From NCBI GenBank assembly GCA_948470475.1, contig OX419342.1:28662376-28726375 (forward strand): DNA of 64,000 nt, in the 5' to 3' direction. Below are positions 10,699-24,900 of this stretch, piece by piece. Made by a program: the position numbers and the translations under genes. The stretch's first letter is position 1. Every line of letters begins with the position of its first letter. This DNA comes from Galaxea fascicularis (taxonomy: Eukaryota; Cnidaria; Anthozoa; Scleractinia; Euphylliidae). Below the pieces are notes generated by a model. It ran no database searches. It was not told the DNA's origin and saw only the letters and a list, made by a program, of their open reading frames with translations.

Positions 10699-13600
10699 AA
10701 TACTTATAGGGTGTAAATTACATGTACATAAATATGATCAAATGCGCAGACTCAACCGGCTTCTAAGTAACATACTTCATTTCAGGCGAAAGCTATTGAG
10801 GAGTACGTTAGTTGCTATAACGACTGGAATAGTTTCATGAGACTCGCATGCTCTGCCACGAAGAAGTTATATCCAAACTACGTCCTGTTAACATGAAAAC
10901 TACTGCCTAACAAATGTATCTTTGGTGACGTTAATGTCAGTTTTCCGAGGTGATTCTCGCTTTGTTTTTGCTCATGGGGGAAGATATCCTGAAGAATGCA
11001 TATTAATACTAGTAGAAGAAGCTGAACTGTGTACTTATTTTCCGGTTTTCCGTTTACGGCAATTTTTCAGATTTGCAATTTTCCAGTTTTCAAATTGAAT
11101 TTAATCTGTTTTGCACGACTTGGTTATGTGAATCATGTTTTTCTTTTCTATTTCGTTTTTGTAAAAGTTCCCCTAACTAAGATGACCGCAAATTATAATC
11201 GGAACAAGTCCGAAGCGATGCGTTATTGCGTTCTGTCTTTGTTTGTATTCAGCAGGTGTCTAAAGCAGTTGCTTAACGCTTAACTTCTTTGTTTCGAACG
11301 GGGTGCGTTTGGTCTAATTGACACAGTTATCACTAAACATCATTTTAATCATCGTTTCCGCTGGATACACTGCATACCTTAACTCTCAACATTGCAAACG
11401 TTTGAAGCACGTTTCAATATTTTAATAGCAACGGCAACCTAGATAACCCTCTCTGATATCAAAGATTCCTTGCCGCCAGCTTAGTTATGTTTCATGAATA
11501 ACGATGGAGATTTTTCTGAGCGCTTTGTTTATGTTCGCTTCACACATGGTACACGTGCAGCTACCATCGCTATCCGCATGTCATTAATGCTCTCACCGCA
11601 TGCTCGCTGTCGTGTTAAGAGTTTTGTTTGAAAACATTCTGCTTTGGTCGGCTGATCACTGATCTTCTTTAAAAATAGCCTGCACCCCTTTGTTGACTAT
11701 TCAACGCAAACGTACACTTTTTTTCAGAAAATAACTTTGAAGTGAAGAGATTTTTTTGTGTAGCGGGTTTTGTTGAGGATACTAACTTCCTTTATTCAGC
11801 CTCGGGATTATGTTCTGAGAAACGCAAGCGTTTTTATTGATTCATTTTCCGGTGTTTTCCAAATTCATTACCAACAGGCACTTTTGACACGACACGACTG
11901 GTCTGCAGGTGGAAACCTGCAGATCAGCGGTTTGCTTTATCAACTCTTTGACGCTGACTGGAGTAGGTTTGAAATTCAAACCAAATGGCGTTTTGCAAGG
12001 TCTTCGTAACGAAAAGACGGTAAAGACAGTATAGGGAAGTACTGCACTGAGTCCCAATACGAATGGTTAAGTTTACAAATTTTCCTCTTAAGACTCGAAA
12101 GCTCGGAATGCGTTCCATGGGCAAGTTAAATTTCACTTAGTGTCGTGCACTTAATTGTAGCGATGTATATAACAATCTGTGCATCTTATGTCTATGCCTT
12201 AATTTACGTTAATCTATACGCGGACTTTATTGTGTCAAAACGCTCTTGGCTGGTGGCCTACTTGTCATCACAATTCGTTTCCTTTCATGCAGACCTGAAA
12301 TTTCATTAAGGCAATCCACGTCAAATAAAACAAGTTTCACTCGATTGTGCAATGTTCTCCTATTCCAACAACGTTTTTTTCCCACGCTCTGACAAATTAG
12401 TCGCTTATCAGAACCTTTTTATCGAGGAGAAAATGTTACTGTATTGAGATTTAAGGTTTAAGTGATTTTTTTCTGTTTTTCCTTTTATTCTCGGGCGTGT
12501 TACTCGATGTTGACACCTGTACGTGTTAAGGAACTTGTGACTGGCCTTTGTTTGAGACTGTTTTCATAAACATGTCATAGAATGGACGGTTAAACTTGTA
12601 CATGGTGTAGCGCTTTGTGTTTCAACGCCTTTCAGTCGACCTTTAGTTTCTGGCATCTATTCATTTAATCAGTATCAGGTGCAACATTTCTCACACCCTT
12701 GCAACATGCACTCTCCCAAACGTTTTCCAGCAAACTTGCTATAAAATCGCCGAGCAAGAACAAGCGCGCACAGGAAAATCTTTCTGCGAATTTGCTTCTG
12801 TCTACATTAGTCAAAAGCATTTCACCATTGCCCAGTACAGTTGTATTCACCACTTTTGAGATACACGTGATGTTTTCGATTTTGTTTTTAGCAAATTTTG
12901 CCTTACTTTAACACAAAGCGCATCCAGTTTGTATTTCAGTCTAGTTTCTATTTGAAAGTAGTTTTTCCCTCGCAACAGAGTTCCTCGCACCGATTGAACA
13001 ACACTGAATCTTACAATGATGTGTATTTTATTAATTTTGCTTTATCAGTGCCTTGTTATGTAAGGAAAAACTAGACAATTAGAATTATAAACTAGGCTAC
13101 ATCCTTTCAATACAGATAGTGCCGAAGGGCGTTTCCGTGTAGAAAATTTCTGGTCGTAATTTAAATGACCCTGCGTTCGGGTTATGATTATCGAATGTTT
13201 ATTTGTAATGTTAAATAACGATTACTCTTTTTTAGCCCCTTGCACTCGATGTTTTTATTTCATAATGTTGTTTTGTATGGTTTTCTGTGCTGGCTATCTC
13301 ACCACTCACAGCAATTTTCGCTTCACATCTTAAGTTCCAACCAAGTTAAATGTATCCGCGATTGATCTGAATGCTTTCCAAAATTGTTTTGTCATCATGA
13401 ATCTTACCACAGATTTTGCTAGTCTTAACTCCTGATAACCTCATGTAGCTTGTACTAAACTACTGAGGTAATTTTCTGTGTGTGCCTATTCTAGAAAAAA
13501 GACATTTTCTTACTAAACAAAGTCTTGAATTATGTGTTTTTGTAGCTAAAAGAAACGCTTTGGAAATGAAATGCCTAAGTTAAACCGTTTAATTAAAGCT

Positions 13601-16600
13601 ATAAACACTAATCTTTTTTATGCGTTGCTTTACAAGTTCTTTCACGGATGAGTAGAACTTTTGTAACGAATGGTGCAATATGAAATAAAAAGCTCGGTGC
13701 TTTTTCGGTCTGTTTATATTCATTCTTAACTTCCTACGTGTTTTAATTCAACTGTGTGAATTAGTATTCGGACCGAAGATAAGTTCAGGGGCACTCGCAG
13801 GTGTCATCTTTAGTTAAGCGACTGTTAAACACTCGATACGAGTACTTACTGGTGGAATTCTGTTGTTTTAATTTGCCTCTCAGTGTGTTTTCAATTGTCC
13901 TTAGATTAGTCAATGATTTTGGCTGTGAGCATTTCAACGCTTACCACATGTTGTACGAGCAACGTATAGTCCTGTTTTCACGGTATGCTCAGGTTAGCGT
14001 CAACGATGATTAACATAACAATTAATGAAAAAAATTCAACTGCAAAGTCCATTGATAACACTGTGTTGAAATTGTGCGTAAACATGTCGTACAAAAAAAC
14101 TCCAAAATGATATCATCACATGGTAATCTTTATAGTTATTGAAAAAGGGAGCCAGGAAAAGACAGTAGAAAAGCTGAGGCGTCGTTTGCTTTCACTTCTT
14201 TTATCTGAGTGTGGTATGGTAGTAAAAGTTTTCTACATGAGGCGTCAACAGTTAATACAATGGAATTTCATTCATAACCGTCACATGTGGTCAACCTGTA
14301 AACCAACAAAGAAACTCCCGCCAAAATGGGCCGCGTAGAGCTAGTTCCATCACATGTGTGAAACGTGCACCCACGCGGTTTTTTACCGCCAAAAATAATA
14401 AGATTTTTAACAAGATAGCATGTCGGCTGGGCTGTTATTCATGAATATTAACTCTGTTGTTTGATTTGTGCGCTCTTTTCGATGGCCTATTCACCAGCCA
14501 CGCGAGTTCTTCACACGTCGCTTTTCAGTGTTGTTAAACACGCGTCTTTTCATTTAGTTCGCCAAATGTACGCAAGGTAATGAATTGGCTGTTTGTTTCG
14601 TATGATGCATGCGGCCGCCCCAGCTCTCACACGGACCACTTCCAATGCTTGTTTTTAGTGGCCTGCTGACTTCAATTTGCGAATTGTTCTAGCAGATGCG
14701 GGTGAGTATAGCTGGAAAGAGTTCGAGGTTGCCAGTGCTCGGGATTGATTAATATATGGCGCATCGGAACCCCAACCCAAAGTGCGGCTCTCTGAAAATA
14801 AACATAACTCAACTATTTTACTTTGAAAGTTTAAACACGAAGTTGGTCATGGCATCTGAAAGGAATAGGAATCCTAGCGTGTGTTAGTTATTGTGTTGAT
14901 GGGCTTCTTGTCTGAACAAGCCTTTGGAGACAATGGTTACGCGACTGACAATGACAATAATAGCAATAGTTGGTTAAACAATATTAAGTAAGAGCGTGGT
15001 CTAGCTTGGAAGCACGTGTGTTGAGGCTAAAATACAAAGCGTGCTAAACTGTTAAGCAATATGGATACATCGCGGCCATTGTTCTTTTGACTTCTTGACT
15101 TTTGTTGTTTTTTGAGGGTGTAAAATATCTGCGTCCTGTACAAGTCCCTGAAGATCGATCAGGCACATGAAGGCTTGTTCAATCTGCATTACAATCGTGC
15201 TTGGCGTTAATCAACGAAAAGACATAACAATGAAACAGTTTAAGCACGCGCGATATATAGCTGATGTAATCGGGTTTCCTTCAGGAAAAAGGCAAGTAAA
15301 TCTGTAAATTATACTTCAGTTGTTAGGTCTGCGATTTACGCAAAAAAACTCCTTATAAATTTGAGCATTTTATGGCGGACTTAGAACCTTTTACTGTAAA
15401 TACGATCTGAATAAATGCTATTTGCCATCATTTATTAAATCAGCAGTTCAACTATGTCGCACAGTTTTCCCTCCTAACTCAACATTAGTTTCCAGCGAAG
15501 TATTTATCACTGCTGTTTTCCGAGTGGTACCCTAAAAATACAGTCTGCTCGAAAAGTCTGGGTACTTTAAAGATAATTTGATTCGGTTTGAAAAGATCAG
15601 CAACTGTGAACAGGGCTGAATATTATCAGGCGTTTCCATCGCGCTTTGAGTTGGTCTTTTTGCACAACGTCGCAAAAATAAAGCTACTATGAAAAGACAA
15701 AAGGGAATCGAATTGACGTATCCTAAGAGACCGTGTAGCAAATAATGAACTTAAATTGAAACTGAATGGAATAGAAAATTGAAGAGCAGTACAACGTGGC
15801 ACGGATTGTCTGAAATACAGTTTCATCAGTTGTGATTAAGCTAGTTTATTTTCTGAGGAATGAAATGAAGAATGCGAGATTTGGGTAAGATAAAATCGCT
15901 TCTGTAGGGCTTAAAACGTCTGAAGAAACATAATTATTTCTTTGGAAAAGAACCGAAAATAAAAAAACAGCAACACGCTGGCCAATCAGCGGGCTGAGAT
16001 ACAAGGCGCCTTTTTCTGTTTATTGTTGCAAATGAAACATTTGGTTGTGATAGTGTATAGCGGAAAGAGTTCGACAAACTTGAAGCGATTCAAACGAAGG
16101 ACTAGCAGGATTTTGTTGTTTAATGGGAGCGAGTATGTAAGGAATGCTGCAAAGCGAAACAAACTTCTGAATGTTTCGTAGGTCGACAAACTGAAAGAGC
16201 GCACTGCTAACAATTGAAACAGCTGTTTTCTCTATCACGTTAAACTGTCTAAAAATTTATTGATTTAAAAATAAAAACTCGTTTGGAGTTAAATGCTTTT
16301 AAGTAATAAGTGTCGCTTGCTAAAGGCATTCGATCGATATCTAGAAGATCTTCTCAGGACACAGCGGCAAATAAGTAACGCGACTAAGAACCGCATTACC
16401 TTTAGTAAAGAATTTTATAGTCAACACCAGCGAGAGTTGAGTTGTCCTAGAGTAAATATATGCTACTCACTCGCTCAGTAAACATAATTTAGGATTTACA
16501 GCAGATAGGAAATGTCGGAAGCGAAGCCCTTGTGTTTTCATTCTGTTGAGTACCTACGCACGCATTCTACAGTAAGTTGTCCATTTGTATTCTACCCATG

Positions 16601-19600
16601 CTAGCGACTTTCATTCTCGTACTTGGAATTTCAAGTGGATTTTTCGCCTCCGTTATCGAATGAAAGTTTTCCTTCTGCAAATTCAACTGAAAGGAGGTTT
16701 TTTTAAAGTCCCGCCTAAACTTATCCAGTCTTTTGAACTGAAAAGCGAGAATGCAATAAGTCGTGCGTCATGTATTTGGTCGCGTGGCAGGGTCGCGTGT
16801 CCACGCAAAGCGTGTTATTTCTCTAAGAAATTAGAAAATGCTTTTTTAAATACCCAACAAGTGATGCGGTCGCCGGTTCGTACCATCACTTAAACTCAAA
16901 CAAAAAATATTTCGATGCATGAGTGATCAATTTCTCAACCAGAGGTTTCCTCTTTAAATGGGCGGTTCTTTCGTTGACCGTTCTTTCCTTACAAAGCATC
17001 ACACAATGGCCGTATTTTGAACTTCATTAAATTTAACTTGAAAAACATTGTCTGGTATCTTCCTTTCCATTGAATGGCTTTTATGACGCCACACGCAAAG
17101 GAACGATATTTTCGTGATAAGCCGGATGTCTATCTCCTTTCCTAATTTTGGCCGATTAATAACCTCACGCGCGAAATTTAGCAACACTGCCTTTTTTTGT
17201 TCTCATCCGGCTGGATAAAAAAATTTAAGCAGGGACATGAAATAAAGCAAGTTATTCATTTTATTTGTTTTGTGTGTGAGTGATTTTTTCGACATGGTAC
17301 CCTCTGTTACTATAGGAACATTTAACGTCTTGAGCAATACACTGTCTTTTTCCCTTCGTCAGTTTACTATGCTTTTCTTGTGCCGAGTTTCATTTGTTAA
17401 CATGCAAATTCGAACAGCTGTTTGGAGTTGTGCTTTGAATGCGTCCGCGCTGATGATTAGAATAACAAAACCTTGCTTCGTTTGTAAGCGTTTGTAGAAA
17501 AACTCAATTAACGGGAGTTGACTGCGAATGAATTCTTCAGGATTGTATTGTACCGGAGGAAGAACATTTCGCACGCAAAATCTAACAAACAAAAATCGAG
17601 ACTATCGCCTGAAGAAATATTTTCTTGATAGCACTCCACAGCACACTTTTCTGAAGATGAATATTTGCTCCCAACAAAGTGACTTTGACAATTATTTTTC
17701 CAGCGGCAATAAATTTTGTTAATCAGCATAGGAACAAACATAAATCATTCGATTAGAAATGGGAAGCTATGTTTTAATCTCGAGGCGAAGCCAGCTTTCG
17801 TCGCGCATTATTTAGTCTTAAGTGGAATTGTTTTCCGAAAGTGAACTCTTTTATTTTTACTTTAACTGAGTTTAAAGTCTTAACGCATTCAATCATTCGG
17901 AAAAATTGAACTTCATCGCCGAAGAAATGAGTTAATTGTGTGCGCGGGGAAAGATTTGGTTTTTGAATTTCTTTCTCTCTTGCCATTCCCGCGGCGTTAC
18001 TGAAAACGTGCATTCTTGAACTTTTGTCAGCCGGTGTTTCGCTTACAGATTTCCTATGGTAGGTTCTAGTTTCTATTTACATTTAGCCCTTTTGTTCATT
18101 TAAAATCACAAAACGTATTCATCAGTCTTGTGAGCAAATACGTTTGCGACTTGGAGATCAAACTTTGTGCATTTATTATGCGACCTTATGGCTGATTCAT
18201 TGATCTTGTGGTTTGGCGCCAGCAAGCTCTGAAATTGCCCTATTATCGTTTGATTTAAACCGTGAGAGAAGCGATCAACTTCACAGATGATGGCCATACA
18301 TATGTAAATTCACGCCAAAGTGTCTTGAAAAATGTACAATAAATTCTCTAATTATTCTTTACGAAATAGTATTCATTTATTCAAGATTACACCTGCTCTG
18401 CGATGGCTGTGTTTTTGTAATTATCCATGGACTCCTATCTGTAATTTTTGTTCGAGTGAGTTCAGCTAAGTTATTTAGTTTACTACTTTAAAAGCGTCTT
18501 TCTACTCAGATGTTCTTTTTTGACTAAGACGCTTTTAGGGGTTATTCGTGCGACGAGAGCATTGCGATTAAAAACCAGTTTTTACGACCTAAAAGCTTTG
18601 TTTTAGTGTTAATATTTCCTGACAATTCTCTATTGAAAAGCGAAGTGTCTGAGTTACGTTGCCTTCGTGCATGCCACGATATAGCCGAGGCTTGCGACAG
18701 TGAATCCATTTCGGCTTTGTGTCGAGAACAGAAATCACCAACTCAAATTGTTTTTCGTTGGTAGACAGAGTGACCGTAATGGTTTGAAGACAATTCCTTT
18801 GGAAGGCTTTTGAAATCTTTTGACCAATCTTGAGGGCCTCTATGTGATGGCAGTAAAGGACATCCGCGACACGAGCCGATAGATTTCAAGATTGAAAAAG
18901 CTGCGAAGACAGATTGTCAATAAGTTTAATTGCGATGCCTTGGCGATATACAATGCTTGGCAAGGATGTTTACTTTGTTTAAATGGAACCCCAAGTTTTT
19001 ACTCCTGAGAACACCTTGAGGCGAATGGAAAAAAAATTCAACCAATGTTGTTAAATAAAAAGCTCTGACTTGGAGATTTAGCCTTAACGTTTTTCTGTGG
19101 GACGGATTTTTAAACTGTATTTTCTAAAACATCTCCTATACCCCCAAAACAAAGTTAGAGATTAGTAGATACGAACCATTGAAAAAGTCGAAATTGAAGA
19201 ACAGAATTTTGAGCGCGGGAGGAAATTAAAAACAGAAAAAGACAACACAGCTGCTGTGGTCATTTTAATGTCCAAGTTCATCTATTACTATCCATTTCTA
19301 AATTTCTTGCTCTTTTTGAGACAGCTAATAGTAGCAAACAGTTTTATCACTTTAGGAGTAGGTTTCTCTGTCCACTCCGCCATCGAAGGTTTTCCCTTGC
19401 ATTTGTTTTCGCTTGAGATAGTAGAGGTATCCATAATAATGAAATTTCGCTAGTTTGAGGAGGCTATTCTTGTTCGCATAGTCGGAAAATAAATAAATTA
19501 AAGACAACACATGCTGCTGATTTAAGCTGTGGTAAAGTTAACGAATTTAGAATGTCATTTCGTCTTCCTTCAGCCTGGCTTAACGCAAGTAAATTCACTA

Positions 19601-19920
19601 ATTTATTTTGAATCGTTTTATATCCCTAAAACATCTGCTTTGCGGCCGAAATTTCTTCATTGCCTAAAATCGGTCTTTAGGGAACTTTAGTGAATTTTTA
19701 CTGCATGTTAGGTTTGTAATTTAACGAAAATGTCGTTTGCGAGAGATCTTTTAGTTTTGCTCGTATTTGTAAATTGTTTGAGTCTGCTGTCAGTTTTTAT
19801 CATTAGTTCCGGCATTAGGTTTTTCAATTTTTTTTAGCTATGATCGTTTTGAGTCGACATTCTTGCTCTCCGAAATAATAATAATAAAATGTAAATTGTG
19901 TTCTGGCATGAAACTATTGA
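10699..19920. other. gene-free, repeat-poor region upstream of INSM1-like gene
   Basis: I find no protein domain, tRNA or clear transposon in these 9 kb. Open frames are short and scattered on both strands as expected by chance. The only local structure I note is a 12-bp perfect inverted repeat at 18489-18500/18526-18537. Scarcity of repeats compared with the rest of the window suggests regulatory DNA of the zinc-finger gene downstream. Confidence 0.4.
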
Positions 19921-19924
19921 TATT

Positions 19925-20010
19925 CAGCCAATCAAACGGTCTATTCTAACCGCTTAGAAGCCAATGAAAGGCTAAGGTTTACGGACAGCTGTCAATCAAG
20001 GCCACGTGTT
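19925..20010. promoter_or_regulatory. cluster of transcription-factor motifs upstream of INSM1-like gene
   Basis: Within 85 bp there are two CCAAT motifs (19928-19932 and 19961-19965), an E-box CAGCTG (19986-19991), an overlapping CTGTCAATCA (19989-19998, reverse TGATTGACAG, a PBX/PREP-type site) and a palindromic CACGTG (20003-20008). A further CAGCTG is at 20432-20437. The cluster lies about 0.75 kb before the coding start. The motifs are seen directly. Their use as promoter or enhancer is inferred. Confidence 0.3.
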
Positions 20011-20732
20011 ACAAATTACTACGCAATTAGACATTGCGTTCCGTTTCTGCCGGAAACTTTTGTTTATGCATAAACACTTCGCTTTGCATAAGGCATTATT
20101 TTGTGGTTGTTTTGCGAAAATATGAGCGATTTTATGAGCAAATAGCTCATTTCAATATCCGCATTTGCCAGGTAGATTTTTATCATAGTAAAGAGCAATA
20201 TTAACGAAAATCTAGAACCGTTGCTCTAGTAAGGGCAGCAAGGCGACTTCGACACACCCTCGTTTTTTAATGAAATGTTAATATGGTTGCACACCCGCCA
20301 AGAGAACAATACCAAACACGTGTGAGGAATGACAACAAAAAAACATTTTCAACAAAGGGAGGGGCTATAGCGTGTGACATTTCAATGAACAGTTCTTAAA
20401 CCTCTTAACAACCACCGTATGAGCGCGCAACCAGCTGCCAGTGCGGACACAATTAAAACATTTGCGTTTCCGATCTTGAGAACATATCAGCTTCCAACGG
20501 ACAGTGTAGACATCTCGCGGGCTTACCACACTAGAAATATTTCTTCGCTGAACTTGGGTGAGAAAATAACCTTGAAAGTTGGAAATAGACCAGAGTCTGT
20601 TCTGCGATAACGGTCCTAAAATTCATCAGTCGTGTTTATTATTATTATTTCGGAAATTCTTCGGCGGTTCCTGGTTGACCTAGAAAATTTTCGAAGAACA
20701 ACTGGTAGTATTGAGTTGACAAAGAGAAGATC

Positions 20733-21935
20733 ATGCCTAAAGCATTCCTGGTGAAGAAGAACAAGAGATCGCATACTGTAAATGGAGCAGCGGAAAAGAG
20801 AACTTTGGAGTATGATGCTGTTCCTGACTATCGCCAACTGGATAGCTTTGGGCTTTCTACTACGTCTGCGGTTTCCGAAATTATGCATTCATCAGCGACC
20901 AAGACGGATAAAGCACCGGTGTTAACTTCGTTAAGTACGCTGCTCACCTCAGCGCCAAACGGTAACATCACCAGTAGCGCTTTCAAGCCATTTAAAGTGG
21001 AAAAAGAGAAGGAAAATTCACCGGCCAAGAAATTCAAGGCTAACCCGACGATTGTCGAGAACCGAGACAAAGGCAGCAAAAATAAAGACAGCAGTTTGGC
21101 CGGACGCGAAGCGCTCAACGAAAAACACGCAGCGGATCATGGTGGCAAAACCGCAGTTCTCGAGCATAAGGAGTTTGCCATTTGCCAAGACAAGTACGAC
21201 TTTCCGAAAGCCAAGGGTCCATTGCCACAGTCACAGTTTATTTGCCAGCTCTGTAAGGAGGTCTACACGGATCCGTTTTCGCTTGCTCAACACAAGTGTA
21301 GCGGAATTCAGCACACCGAATACAGATGCCCGGAGTGTGACAAGGTTTTCAGCTGCCCAGCAAATCTTGCATCTCATCGTCGATGGCACAGACCTCGCTC
21401 ACCGCATGAAAAGAAACCAGTTCCAAATCAGACGCCTTCTCCGCGCGATCAACTCGCCAGCAGCCCGAAAAACGGCGCCGAAGACGGCAAAATCGGTCTT
21501 ACAGCAACGGAATCCGACATACGAGCGCCGAGTCCTGTGGGAAACAGCCAAGGACAGTTTGTATGCGAAGTGTGCAACAAAACATTCAGGCGAAAAGCGT
21601 ACTTGAGGAAACATATGAACAATCATAACGATGATCGACCATATCCATGCCAATACTGCGGTAAAGTGTTCCGTAGTCTTACAAACCGCGCTAAACATGT
21701 TCTAAACCATGCGGTTGGACCTAAGACTTTTATTTGTAACGTTTGTGGTAATGGTTTTGCCAATAAGGGAAGCCTTGATCGGCACGCAAGGATACATACA
21801 GGTGAAATTTACTCTTGTAAACATTGCTCTAGTACGTTTTATAGCTCGCCTGGTCTCACTCGCCACATAAACAAATGTCATCCGCCCGAAAACCGCCAAG
21901 TTATAGTACTTCAAGTCCCTGTTAGGCAAGGCTGA
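20733..21935 (+). CDS. INSM1: insulinoma-associated protein 1-like zinc-finger repressor, intronless
   Basis: A single open exon encodes 400 residues. The N terminus MPKAFLVKK is a SNAG repression motif like that of INSM1, GFI1 and SNAIL, which recruits LSD1/CoREST, so this ATG is well supported. Residues about 10-165 are low-complexity linker. The C2H2 fingers start with a degenerate one (FICQLCKEVY...H), then RCPECDKVFSCPANLASHRRWH, nearly identical to the INSM1 signature. Three more follow after a linker (FVCEVCNKTF, YPCQYCGKVF, FICNVCGNGF), plus a final YSCKHCSSTF finger. Vertebrate INSM1 is also intronless and about 510 residues, so the linkers here are shorter. The family controls neuroendocrine and neuronal differentiation, acting in the nucleus. 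The gene stands alone in a repeat-poor interval, which fits a developmental regulator. Confidence 0.93.
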   Translation: MPKAFLVKKNKRSHTVNGAAEKRTLEYDAVPDYRQLDSFGLSTTSAVSEIMHSSATKTDKAPVLTSLSTLLTSAPNGNITSSAFKPFKVEKEKENSPAKKFKANPTIVENRDKGSKNKDSSLAGREALNEKHAADHGGKTAVLEHKEFAICQDKYDFPKAKGPLPQSQFICQLCKEVYTDPFSLAQHKCSGIQHTEYRCPECDKVFSCPANLASHRRWHRPRSPHEKKPVPNQTPSPRDQLASSPKNGAEDGKIGLTATESDIRAPSPVGNSQGQFVCEVCNKTFRRKAYLRKHMNNHNDDRPYPCQYCGKVFRSLTNRAKHVLNHAVGPKTFICNVCGNGFANKGSLDRHARIHTGEIYSCKHCSSTFYSSPGLTRHINKCHPPENRQVIVLQVPVRQG

Positions 21936-24900
21936 ACTGTTATCTTTATATCAAGGACAGAAAAAATGTGCAAAGGTGTATATTTCTTGTATAAAAATTG
22001 TAAAAAAATATTCTATTTACAGAGGCGCAAAGACAATGGAATAGAGCAGCCATATGAATTTAAAGCCTATTGAACAAATCTTTATGTAAGGAAAAGTATA
22101 TATATTCCGGGCGAATTCTTTTACATACTATGCATTTGCTAAGGTCTAGTTCTAAATTTTAAGTAATTTAAATCTGTATAAATTTTTGTGTCCAATTTGT
22201 TAGTTGTTTCATGCGCTGTTGCGGTAGTCAACTTGTGTTTGTTCTTGAGAAGCGCGCAGCTGCCGCAAGGAAAATTTCCCACTTTACTGATATTAATATT
22301 TTGTAGAATGTTAGCGGACTCTTTGATGGAAAATTTCTATTCAGTAAACGGAAGAAAATATTAAACTGGCCTTTGTTGCTCATTTGAAGTTTTCAAGGCA
22401 GATTTCCGTAGTTCAAGTCATTGAGAAAGTCCTCATCAATGCGAACGCGCGGTCTAATTTGCTAGATAAAGTCGCTGACAAATGGTAATCACTCCTCTGA
22501 AGAATCTCATTCAGTCAAAAGATAAAAATCAAAGAATGGAATCTAATGAAATTGCCGATGGTTCGTGTCTCCTAGCTTCCCCTTATTTACTTTTCTCAGG
22601 GCTGACTTTTGCTTGGAAAGATCGCTTGTCAACTTGAAATCAATTTGCGCGGCAGGAAAAACATACAGTGCAATGATACTTTGGGCGCGTGGTCGCATTT
22701 TCAGATCGAAGATCACGTTTTGAGATCATCTATTCTATGGCCAAAAGTGTTTATTTTGCATCTTCTCTTTTACGACACTCGTATAGCCTTGAGGGGTTTT
22801 AATCTGAGCAAAAGTCTGAATATTGAATTTTGTCTTTCAGAGTGTTCGCGCTGTTTCTAAAACAGATGGCGCCTGGTCGGTATAGAAAAGTATTTTGTCA
22901 AAAGGAAAGACTCCCTCGCTTCCTTAATATACTGCAGCGCAAAATCGTGCGAGATTCGGGCTTTGATTGTCAATACGTCTTCCCTGTGTTGCCGTTAGGA
23001 CAACCTTTCTCTTTTTGGTGAGGAATTCCTTGCTAAGCTCGCCAATCCGTGTTTCTATGTGACTCATGGCTCTACAAAAGTATTCAACAATGTGACTTAG
23101 TTGATCAAAGCATTGACATTTAAGTGAATATCTGATACACATGAGTTCACAAGTCTTTTTCTAGACATCCCGCGCTTACGACGAAACTAGCTTTTTTATT
23201 TATTTACGGAAAACGAATATTTCCCGTCAAATCATTCATGTTTGTGGTATTAGCAATGATGGTACTTAGCAGCGCATTTTGGTTTCAGAGAAAATGTATT
23301 GAAACCCAAATTCTAAAGCTTTGTTTTCAACGACTCAGTGAGAGAATCTTTGCCCATGATCGCAATTATTTTTACATGAGCTTCTTTTTACGGAAAAATT
23401 TAATCGTAAAGAAACGTTTAAACTGAAAGGATATTTGAGACTTAAAGATTCTAGAAATCATCATTTTCATTCCGTGGGTCATGTTAGAAATGCATAATTC
23501 CAAACCATATTGGAATTTTATTTCTATTAAGAATATTCATTATTTTGCACCAATGTTTGTCATCAACGTTTACTTATTTTTTTTCCTGTCTTCTCACCAA
23601 AAGTCTCTTCTTTTATCAAAAATATTCTCTAACAAATGAAGCCATAAGCCTAAACACTTACAAAATGCGCGTGGTGCTTTGAAGTAAAAGCAGCCAATTT
23701 CAAGAAAAATATAAAGCGAGAGTTAGCATATATTACGATTCCGATGGTTGGAAGTTTTTCTTCATTGTCTTTAGTGTCAACAAAGAGAGCGTTCTAATTT
23801 TCACCCATCCACTCTGCTTCAATTTTGGATTTTCATACAGTTGAGACTACTCTAAACTCTCTGCCACTATTTTCTAGTATTTGTAGCTCAATGTGTGTAT
23901 TTGCAAAGCTTGTGGGGTTCGGGTATACAAGAAATAGAGTTTTGATTCCCTAGTCGAATCACAGCACGGCGCTTCATTATTATTCTTTTAACTCGTTTAA
24001 GTCTTGATTCATATCACGTCTATTCTCCTTGGGCTTGCAAAGTAAGCGGGGCGCTATTTCACTCGAAATCTTCACATATGGTCTGTCCTTTCTCGTTGGA
24101 AAAGGAAGGATCCACCCGAAACTGTCGGAGGCCTGTTTACAATACCGTGTGGTTCCTAATTTAATTCGCTTAAAAAGTTTCCTGCAATGCTTAGTGAAGC
24201 AAAATGATCAACAGCTCGATTTTTTGGAAAGAAAATTATCAAACAGGAAGGAAAAATTCGTGGCTAAGTGATCAGAGGCAGCAGTGAACGGAGGTCATAT
24301 TTTTTTACAGGTGCAATGGTATTGAGGTTCGAACGGGGATTTCTACTTCTAAGCCGAGTGTGAGGGTGTGCTCAGTTCTAACAGGCAATCCGTCCATTTG
24401 TATCGGCTGTAGTGTTCATTTACGGTGCCAAATTCTTAATTTCTTTGCATTATATTTATTGACCGCGTTCTGTTGTCGCCCTGTTGTATATTCTTTTATA
24501 TTGAGTCAGCTGGAATTCTTTCATAATGGAGCACTTAGGTGACAGCAATGATCACTGCAGTATTGGGATGCGTCGAAATGAGTTAACCGTGTGTGCTTTT
24601 TATTCAGCTAGCTGGCTATTACTTGATGTCAATGTCGCGCGCTTAAATCATCACTTGCACCCTGATCGTACACGAGCCGATGCAGACTTTGCTGGGAACA
24701 TGACCGCCAGTCGAGCATCTCGTTTGGTTACGAATATTGAAATTTAAAATACATGGGATCGGTCTATTCGCTTTTCTTTAGTGACGCCAATAAATGAGCT
24801 CTTGTTAGCACAGCTGATTATTGAGTCATCTCGTTGCCAGGGAGTATTTCTTTTTTCAGATTTTGTACACATGCCAATGAATATTTATTCCATTACTATG

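Noticed and set aside
20828..21929. Open frames antisense to and out of frame with the zinc-finger gene
   Set aside because: They are shadows of a long GC-richer coding exon and contain no domains.
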